NCBI RefSeq assembly: GCF_014212175.1
Contig: NZ_JACJVR010000010.1
Location: 1 to 32,550 of the forward strand
Source: Cohnella xylanilytica
GTDB lineage: Bacteria; Bacillota; Bacilli; Paenibacillales; Paenibacillaceae
Direction: 5' to 3'
Length of the DNA stretch: 32,550 bases
In this document: positions 24,432-32,550 of the stretch, in pieces
Position numbering within the stretch: position 1 is the first letter of the stretch
How the letters are laid out: each line of letters starts with the position of its first letter
Notes under the pieces: generated by a model
The model's input: only the letters and a program-made list of their open reading frames with translations
Database searches by the model: none
What the model was told of the DNA's origin: nothing
Program-made: the position numbers and the translations under genes

Positions 24432-25511
24432 TTAGCGAAGCTTGGGCTCGTTGGTGAAGTAGAGGTTCTGCGCTCCGGCGGAGCCGCCGACGAGGCTCGT
24501 TCGCACTTTGATTTCCCGTTCGCCGGCTCCGAGCGTAAAGCTCTTGAAGTTCCACGCATCCGTGAACTTCAGCCAGCCGGAATTGAGAATTTCGTGCTTC
24601 CACTGCAGCGTGTAGTTCCCGTATCCGCCCGGCGGATTCAGATACATGTTGATCGTCTTCGGACCGAGGTCGTCGTTGATATAGTCGAACGTCCAATGAT
24701 ACAGTACGCCATAATTGCCGTTGTTGATGACTTCCTTGCCGTCGACCGCGTTCCATCCCGTCTCGTATTCGCCGGGCATATCGTCCTTCCACTTGCCGGA
24801 GGCGGCCGAATCGATCGGAAGGTACGCATTCCCCATCGAAGTATGGTACGTCAGCGTGCCGAGCCGGTCGAAATGCGGGAACGTGCCTCTGACTTGCGGT
24901 CCCCTCGCCGGCAAAACCTCGACTTGCTCCGGATGCTCGGGCTTCTCGCCGTAATTAAGCACAGTCACTCGGACCTCGGCAGGATCGTTGCCGCGCTGAG
25001 TCGCGGCGTAGAACTGGGCAAGGCCGCTCGTAGTCATCCCGGGCCCGGTCGGAGCTTCGAGAAAGTAGCTTTCTCCCGGGGCCAAGCGGGCAACGGGCTG
25101 TGTCCTGCCGTACGTCTTCAAGAAGTCGGCCAGCGAATTTTGCCCGGCTTCCGTGACATACTGGCTGGTGGCCACTCCTTGTCCATTCGAGAGAAGCCGG
25201 ACGGTCTCCCGCGAGGCGTTCGTGATCGCCACCGCTACCGTCGACGGAAGAACGCCTTGATTCTGGTGGTGCCAGAACACGCGGAATTCTCCTTCCGCCG
25301 CGTCGCGGTAGAAGGCTCCCGGCTCGGTGAACGGTTCGGGGTCGTCGCTGAAGATCAATTTGCCGCCGACGGGGGTCAGAACGGGTTTGTCCAGCTTGAG
25401 GGCGGGCTTCAAGTCCGCGACCGGCACGACGGTCCCTTCGGCGCTTGCGGCGGTCATGCCTGTCATGACACCTATCAAAGCAACGATCGATAACGCTTTG
25501 AGCTTAATCAT
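24432..25511 (-). CDS. Secreted protein of unknown function
   Basis: A 359-residue exported protein that I do not recognise. A classical signal peptide covers residues 1-24 (MIKLK start, hydrophobic core, ASA before the cut). The mature part is rich in aromatic residues, Gly and Asn with alternating beta-strand patterns (VRVTVLNYGEKPEHPEQVEVLPARG; GWNAVDGKEVINNGNYGVLYHWTF), suggesting beta-sandwich domains; there is no lipobox, LPxTG or SLH motif. ATG 25511 follows AGGAGGAGG; a TTG two codons upstream is less likely. Its promoter carries the same module as the isomerase and importer operons, so it is probably made on the same signal and may act on or bind the extracellular substrate. This is inference from regulation only. 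Confidence 0.75.
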   Translation of the reverse strand: MIKLKALSIVALIGVMTGMTAASAEGTVVPVADLKPALKLDKPVLTPVGGKLIFSDDPEPFTEPGAFYRDAAEGEFRVFWHHQNQGVLPSTVAVAITNASRETVRLLSNGQGVATSQYVTEAGQNSLADFLKTYGRTQPVARLAPGESYFLEAPTGPGMTTSGLAQFYAATQRGNDPAEVRVTVLNYGEKPEHPEQVEVLPARGPQVRGTFPHFDRLGTLTYHTSMGNAYLPIDSAASGKWKDDMPGEYETGWNAVDGKEVINNGNYGVLYHWTFDYINDDLGPKTINMYLNPPGGYGNYTLQWKHEILNSGWLKFTDAWNFKSFTLGAGEREIKVRTSLVGGSAGAQNLYFTNEPKLR

Positions 25512-25647
25512 GAACAACCTCCTCCTGAGTCGCGAATGAATGAGAATCGTAGTCGAGCCATGCCGGAACCCAAATCTGCGATCGTATCCGTTGCCGTTCG
25601 ACGATCACCTCCGTTATCGGCGAGGTTGCATGCGATGGTTCATGTCC

Positions 25648-25715
25648 AGTGTAAAAAAAGCGCTGCGGTATGCGGTAGGGTGCAGCGATGACTATTTTTG
25701 GTAGTTCGATGCGGT
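25648..25715 (-). promoter_or_regulatory. Shared island promoter module, copy B (secreted protein)
   Basis: On the minus strand CTACC starts at 25704, the second CTACC at 25678 (26 bp) and TACACT at 25653 (51 bp). The core differs from copy A at four of 46 positions. The gene's ATG is 137 bases past TACACT, a longer leader than at copy A. The other side of the module is only about 29 bp from the -35 of the divergent ileS promoter. Confidence 0.72.
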
Positions 25716-25743
25716 AATCGCGTATGGATTTTGTAAAATAGAA

Positions 25744-25772
25744 TTGACAAAAGGGGTTTTTATCATTATAAA
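25744..25772 (+). promoter_or_regulatory. Sigma-A promoter of ileS
   Basis: Consensus TTGACA (25744-25749), a 17-bp spacer, then TATAAA (25767-25772). The predicted transcript starts near 25780 and includes the whole T-box leader. Confidence 0.85.
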
Positions 25773-25779
25773 AAAGGGA

Positions 25780-26094
25780 AGAACAATAAGATGAATGTCC
25801 TTGACGGGAACAAGTGCCCCATGAGCGGATGCCCAGAGAGCTGGCGGCCGGTGCGAGCCAGCGTGAGGCGAAGGCGGCATATCCTCCCCGAGACGGCAAG
25901 CCGAAAGGAACGGACGGAATCCGTCCGATTAGGCGAGCCCGGAACCCTTCCGTTAACGGGGCGGCGCCTGCGGAACGTTGAACCGCATCGCGCTCTCAAG
26001 TGCCGATTCCAATCGACTGCCGTCGCCGAATCGGAACAAGGGTGGTACCGCGAGTCGAACTCGTCCCTTTACGGGGGCGGGTTTTTATTTTTTT
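25780..26094 (+). promoter_or_regulatory. T-box riboswitch leader of ileS
   Basis: The leader senses uncharged tRNA-Ile and allows read-through into ileS when isoleucine is short. The T-box sequence AACAAGGGTGGTACCGCG is at 26035-26052, the canonical antiterminator element whose bulge pairs with the tRNA acceptor end. Upstream, AGAGAGC and GGTGCGAGCC (about 25835-25861) are the conserved Stem I parts. The best specifier codon is ATC (Ile) at 25881-25883, on the 3' side of Stem I; this assignment is from position and identity, without folding. A terminator follows the T-box. Confidence 0.92.
26058..26094 (+). terminator. T-box intrinsic terminator
   Basis: AACTCGTCCC (26058-26067) pairs with GGGGGCGGGTT (26073-26083, including G-T pairs) and is followed by a long T-rich run. 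Its left arm is adjacent to the T-box sequence, so the antiterminator and terminator exclude each other, as expected for transcription-attenuating T-boxes. Confidence 0.88.
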
Positions 26095-26128
26095 ATCGAC
26101 AGAGGACACGAAAGGAAGCGACGAGACG

Positions 26129-29224
<3,096 letters not shown>

Positions 29225-29233
29225 GGATGGTAA

Positions 29234-29283
29234 AAAGCGGCTGCCCTTGGGAAGACTATTCCCGAAGCAGCCGCTTTTTTTTT
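29234..29283 (+). terminator. Rho-independent terminator after ileS
   Basis: AAAGCGGCTGC (29234-29244) pairs perfectly with GCAGCCGCTTT (29267-29277) and leads into T to 29283. The 22-base loop contains a smaller GGGAA/TTCCC hairpin. Confidence 0.92.
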
Positions 29284-29308
29284 GTCTGGGGACGGAAGGA
29301 GGCCTATC

Positions 29309-29722
29309 GTGACGAAGCGCAAAACCGGAAGGCGCGATCCGGCGCCGAATCGCCCGGCGCCGGATCGCCCGGCACCGGACGGTCCGGCCGCGGGAGCCGG
29401 GGAGATCGCCGCGGAGGCGGGAGCGCTCAGGGGCACTCTCGAGTTCCTGGCGGAACGGATCGACCGGCTGGCCATCGATATGGAGAAGGCGGAGCTCAAG
29501 GAATACGTGAATCTGATGCGCCACCCGTGGAGCTTGATCTGGCGCAACTTCGTCTCCGGCCTGACGAGGGGGATCGGAATCGCGCTCGGCTTTACTTTTT
29601 TCGCCGCGACCATCGTCTGGCTGCTGCAGCTGCTCGGGGCGCTCAACCTGCCGATCGTCGGCGACTACATCGCCGACATCGTCCGGATCGTACAGCGGCA
29701 GCTGGAAATCAATCCATATTGA
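29309..29722 (+). CDS. DUF5665-type small membrane protein
   Basis: A 137-residue protein with a basic, proline-rich N terminus (repeats of RPAPD/G at about 14-26), an amphipathic helix (about 38-60), then KEYVNLMRHPWSLIWRNFVSGLTRGIG and one long hydrophobic segment at about 92-112, ending in a short tail. The core matches the DUF5665 pattern seen in Paenibacillus-type Bacillales; no function is known. GTG 29309 follows GGAAGGAGG; the open frame begins at TTG 29282, which lies in the ileS terminator and is unlikely. It converges with the yteA gene, 52 bases away, with no clear terminator between. Confidence 0.7.
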   Translation: MTKRKTGRRDPAPNRPAPDRPAPDGPAAGAGEIAAEAGALRGTLEFLAERIDRLAIDMEKAELKEYVNLMRHPWSLIWRNFVSGLTRGIGIALGFTFFAATIVWLLQLLGALNLPIVGDYIADIVRIVQRQLEINPY

Positions 29723-29774
29723 CGGCATTGGGCGTAAAAGAGGGGACCCGCGTCAAGGACGGGCGACGACAAGA

Positions 29775-30512
29775 TCAGCTCCACTCGTCCCCGAGCTCGT
29801 CCGGCTCCAGCAGGGGATCGCCTTCGCGGTTCGCCATATACCGATGGTAGGCGCGGTTGCGCACGACGCTGATGTCCCGGCCGGTAATGTCGGTGGCGAG
29901 GAAGCTCTCGAGCGGTTCCACGAAGCCGTCGTTCTCGTCGGATTCGATCGCCATGCTGTCGTAATCGTCGATGTTGTTGCCTTCGGCCATGGCCGGGCTG
30001 TTGGACGAGCCCCATGATTCCACGATCTGCCAGGCGTCCTCGCCGTCGAAGCCGTTCTGGTCTCTCTGGTCGTCCATGCTCGTGCGGCCGAACGGCGGGT
30101 GCTCGAACGATTCCTCGACCGGGCGTCCTTCCTTCTCGCGCTGCCTCGGCTCATGCTCCAGGCAATAGATGGCCGTCGGCAGCGCTTCGAGCCTCTCCGC
30201 CGGAATGAACCGCCCGCACGCCGCGCAGCGGCCGTATTCGCCCGTGTCCATCCGTTCGAGGGCGGCTTCGATGCGCTCCAGGCGGAACGCCTCGTTCTCC
30301 AGGAGGGCGATGTCCTTGCCCCGCTCGAACATCTCCGTCCCGGCGTCGGCGGGGTGATTGTCGTTGCTGGACAGATCGCCCGTCGCGTCGCGGTAGGAAT
30401 TCGTCAAGCCGAAATGCCCGTTCTCGCGCGCGCGCCGTTCCGTGTCGCTCTTGTCCTGCAAGAGGCGTCTGCGCAGCGACTGCAGCCGTTCTTCCGTTAA
30501 CGGGAGGGTCAT
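29775..30512 (-). CDS. yteA: YteA-type TraR/DksA zinc-finger sporulation protein
   Basis: A 245-residue protein of the YteA family. The N-terminal half is DksA/TraR-like: coiled-coil residues 1-90 with SSNDNHPADAGTEMFERGKDIAL, then a zinc finger with Cys96, Cys99, Cys117 and His120, three Cys and one His. The C-terminal half is acidic and includes DSEDAWQIVE-like and ATDITGRDISVVRNRAYHRY stretches conserved in YteA. ATG 30512 lies eight bases after AAGGAG; a GTG at 30521 overlaps that site. DksA-type proteins bind the RNA polymerase secondary channel, but the target of YteA is not established. In B. subtilis the DksA-like ylyA lies at this position between ileS and lspA. Confidence 0.88.
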   Translation of the reverse strand: MTLPLTEERLQSLRRRLLQDKSDTERRARENGHFGLTNSYRDATGDLSSNDNHPADAGTEMFERGKDIALLENEAFRLERIEAALERMDTGEYGRCAACGRFIPAERLEALPTAIYCLEHEPRQREKEGRPVEESFEHPPFGRTSMDDQRDQNGFDGEDAWQIVESWGSSNSPAMAEGNNIDDYDSMAIESDENDGFVEPLESFLATDITGRDISVVRNRAYHRYMANREGDPLLEPDELGDEWS

Positions 30513-30715
30513 CGGTTCCACTCCTTGTAGGTTGATGGGTTCGTCCGCTTCGCCGGCGGCCGCCGGCTTCGGCCGATCCGATCCGGTGATTCCGGCTTGG
30601 CCCGGCGCGATATCCGGCTGGCGGCGGTTCGACTACCGGATAGTGTCCGTCGGCGGGAAGGAAAGTATGAATGGAAGGCGAGGGAAGGACGCTCCCGCGC
30701 CGAACGCGTCCCGCG

Positions 30716-30745
30716 TGGACGGTCGGTCCGCCGTTATGGTAAAAT
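30716..30745 (+). promoter_or_regulatory. Candidate promoter of lspA
   Basis: TGGACG (30716-30721), an 18-bp spacer, then TAAAAT (30740-30745) with an upstream TG (30737-30738), an extended -10. It lies about 45 bases before lspA. The remaining intergenic stretch from 30513 holds the divergent yteA start and no further gene. Confidence 0.5.
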
Positions 30746-30789
30746 CATCAGGATGGAATTTTACCGTTTGAAAGGCGGCTCATAATCTT

Positions 30790-31341
30790 ATGCAACGTAG
30801 GCAACCGGGCATTTGGATTTATTATTTGACGGCGGTTATCGTGTTCGCGCTCGATTACGCTTCGAAGAAGATCATCGCCGCCACGCTCGAATTGGAGGAG
30901 CAGATCCCGGTGATCGGCAACTTTTTCCTCATTACGTCCATTCGGAACCGCGGCGCCGCCTTCGGCATCCTGCAGGAGCAGCGAGCGTTCTTCATTCTGA
31001 TCACGATCGCCGTCGTCGCCGCCATCGTCTGGTATCTTCAACGGTCCTACAAGCAGGACAGGCGCCTGCTGATGTTCGCGCTGGCCATGGTGCTCGGCGG
31101 GGCGGTAGGCAACTTCCTCGACCGGGCCATCTACGGGGAAGTGGTCGACTTCCTGCAGCTGAACTTCGGGTCGTACACGTTCCCGATCTTTAACCTCGCC
31201 GATTGCGGAATCGTATGCGGCGTGGCGCTTATTATATTGGATTCGCTTCTGTCGAGCGGCAAGGAGAAGAAGGATAACGATGAACACGGAGAACAGCCCG
31301 GAGAACCTTCCGGAGAACAAGAACAGCCTACCGCTCGTTGA
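30790..31341 (+). CDS. lspA: Lipoprotein signal peptidase LspA (SPase II)
   Basis: A 183-residue aspartic protease with four membrane segments that removes signal peptides from diacylated prolipoproteins (such as the sugar-binding lipoprotein here). The catalytic Asp pair is Asp120 (GEVVDF) and Asp138 (FNLADCG), and the conserved GGAVGNFLDR block is at 103-112. Residues after 155 form a hydrophilic, Glu-rich tail that coincides with the overlap with the next gene. The start is ATG 30790 with an AAAGGCGG ribosome site. Confidence 0.95.
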   Translation: MQRRQPGIWIYYLTAVIVFALDYASKKIIAATLELEEQIPVIGNFFLITSIRNRGAAFGILQEQRAFFILITIAVVAAIVWYLQRSYKQDRRLLMFALAMVLGGAVGNFLDRAIYGEVVDFLQLNFGSYTFPIFNLADCGIVCGVALIILDSLLSSGKEKKDNDEHGEQPGEPSGEQEQPTAR

Positions 31342-32299
31342 GCTTGAAGGGGACTCGCCGGATTCGGACGCAGCGGACGGCACGATCGCCTGGACGGTGG
31401 AGCCGGAGAGCGGCGGAGAGAGAATCGACAAGCACGTGACGGACGGGCTCGGGGAAGGAACGGCCTCCCGCTCCCAGGTGCAGGAATGGATCCGGATCGG
31501 CGCGGTCACCGTGAACGGCAAGGCGGTCAAGCCGAACGCGAAGGTGGCGGCGGGAGACGAGATCGAAGTCCGCATCCCGGAGCCGGAGCCGGTCGAGGCG
31601 CTGCCGGAGAACATCCCGCTCGACGTCGTGTACGAGGACGCCGACGTCATCGTCATCAACAAGCCGCGGGGCATGGTCGTCCATCCGGCCGTCGGCCATT
31701 CGAGCGGCACGGTCGTCAACGCGCTGCTGTATCATTGCCGCGACTTGTCCGGCATTAACGGGGTGATGCGGCCGGGCATCGTGCACCGCATCGACAAGGA
31801 CACGTCCGGCCTGCTCATGGCCGCGAAGAACGACCTGGCTCACGCTTCGCTCGCGCAGCAGCTGAAGGACCATACGGTTCTGCGCCGTTATTACGCCTTG
31901 GCGTACGGCGCGCTGCCGCACGAGCGGGGGACGATCGACGCGCCGATCGGCCGGGACAAGCACGACCGCAAGATGTTCGCGGTCACCGACAAGGGCTCGA
32001 AGCGGGCGGTGACGCACTTCGCCGTGCTGGAGCGGTTCGACGATTACACGCTCGTCGAGCTCCGGCTCGAGACCGGACGGACGCACCAGATCCGGGTGCA
32101 TCTGAAGTACATCGGCCACCCGATCGTCGGCGATCCGATGTACGGGGGACGCGCCGGCCGGACGCTGGGCATGGTCGGCCAGGCGCTGCACGCGGGCGTG
32201 CTCGGATTCGTCCATCCGCGGACGGGGGAGACGCTCGAGTTCAGCGCTCCGCTGCCCGCGGACATGGAGCACGCGCTGTACACGCTGCGCACTCGGTAA
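31280..32299 (+). CDS. ylyB: RluD-type ribosomal pseudouridine synthase
   Basis: A 339-residue enzyme that converts uridine to pseudouridine in rRNA. An S4 RNA-binding domain spans about 46-105 (GGERIDKHVT, SRSQVQEWIRIGAVTVNGK), and the RluA/RluD catalytic domain has HRIDKDTSGLLM with catalytic Asp172, plus the RTHQIRVHL motif near 270. The first about 35 residues are acidic, absent from the 303-residue Bacillus protein. It starts at ATG 31280 with an AAGGAGAAGAAGG ribosome site and overlaps lspA by 62 bases in another frame. Order ileS-(DksA type)-lspA-ylyB is as in Bacillus, where pyrR follows. Confidence 0.93.
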   Translation: MNTENSPENLPENKNSLPLVELEGDSPDSDAADGTIAWTVEPESGGERIDKHVTDGLGEGTASRSQVQEWIRIGAVTVNGKAVKPNAKVAAGDEIEVRIPEPEPVEALPENIPLDVVYEDADVIVINKPRGMVVHPAVGHSSGTVVNALLYHCRDLSGINGVMRPGIVHRIDKDTSGLLMAAKNDLAHASLAQQLKDHTVLRRYYALAYGALPHERGTIDAPIGRDKHDRKMFAVTDKGSKRAVTHFAVLERFDDYTLVELRLETGRTHQIRVHLKYIGHPIVGDPMYGGRAGRTLGMVGQALHAGVLGFVHPRTGETLEFSAPLPADMEHALYTLRTR

Positions 32300-32326
32300 G
32301 GCGCGGCGGAAGGCGGCAATAAGGCG

Positions 32327-32365
32327 GGGCAAATCGCGATTGGGCGGTTTTGCCCGTTTTTTCGT
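32327..32365 (+). terminator. Rho-independent terminator after the pseudouridine synthase gene
   Basis: GGGCAAA (32327-32333) pairs with TTTGCCC (32349-32355) and is followed by a T-rich run (one G and one C interrupt it) to about 32369. Confidence 0.8.
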
Positions 32366-32425
32366 TTTTCTGCGAAGTCCCATTCACTAACGAAGCCTAT
32401 CCCGGGATAATTTCGAATCGTACAT

Positions 32426-32506
32426 GTGTATGAAAAATCGAAATAAAGATCGCCTCAAGAAAGCACGCAAAAGCACGCAGTTTGTTTTGTGTGAAAAATC
32501 ATACAA
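32426..32506. repeat. Two more palindromes of the 20-bp family, plus a 10-bp direct repeat
   Basis: TTGTGTGAAAAATCATACAA (32487-32506) is an imperfect palindrome that matches the array at 21421-21647, and a decayed copy lies at 32426-32445; centres are 61 bp apart. Between them AAAGCACGCA is repeated twice in tandem (32460-32479). A further half site (TTGTATG, from 32515) suggests the array continues past the window. No gene is seen from 32300 to the end. Confidence 0.7.
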
Positions 32507-32550
32507 ATTCTACCTTGTATGCTAAGAGCAGCTCCTGGATTAGGGGTTGC

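Noticed and set aside
26000..26128. N-terminal extension of ileS in the open frame
   Set aside because: It would translate the T-box and its terminator; ATG 26129 gives the family start.

Overview
The window is GC-rich, low-copy-gene chromosome from a spore-forming member of the Bacillales. Paenibacillaceae (Paenibacillus or Cohnella type) fits best: it has the spoIIGA-sigE-sigG sporulation block, the ylm/sepF/divIVA division block, a T-box-controlled ileS encoding a long type 2 enzyme, a YteA-type sporulation protein, and YesM/YesN-type control of an LplB/LplC-type sugar importer. The genus is inferred from gene content and order, not from a search.

Layout. 1-300: purine-rich repeats and a promoter. 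298-2239: GntR/YtrA-type repressor, ABC ATPase and a frameshifted membrane gene. 2375-5469: a MacB-like export set (ATPase, FtsX-type permease, HlyD-type adaptor). 5603-8150: spoIIGA, sigE and sigG, with candidate Spo0A and sigma-F control sites. 8311-12422: ylmC, pgeF, ylmE, sepF, ylmG, ylmH and divIVA in the usual order, closed by a terminator. 12735-25511: a sugar-utilisation island (sensor kinase, AraC-type response regulator, two permeases and a binding lipoprotein on the plus strand; Gfo/Idh/MocA dehydrogenase, FAD oxidoreductase, TIM-barrel isomerase and a secreted protein on the minus strand). 25744-32299: promoter, T-box leader, ileS, a small membrane protein, yteA (minus), lspA and an RluD-type pseudouridine synthase. 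The last 250 bases hold a terminator and more palindromic repeats.

The most informative result is a shared promoter module at three places in the island: before the ABC importer (16359-16414), before the isomerase operon (24290-24357, minus) and before the secreted protein (25648-25715, minus). Each has two CTAC-type half sites exactly 26 bp apart and a TACACT hexamer 50-51 bp from the first half site. This defines a probable regulon, most simply of the island's own AraC-type response regulator, that joins uptake, intracellular oxidation/isomerisation and an exported protein. The island separates divIVA from ileS, which are neighbours in Bacillus, so it looks like an insertion into a conserved cluster.

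The most unusual structure is a run of five 20-bp imperfect palindromes centred 51-52 bp apart (21421-21647), followed by an octamer tandem repeat that runs into the stop codon of the FAD oxidoreductase gene. Further palindromes of the same family occur at the right edge.
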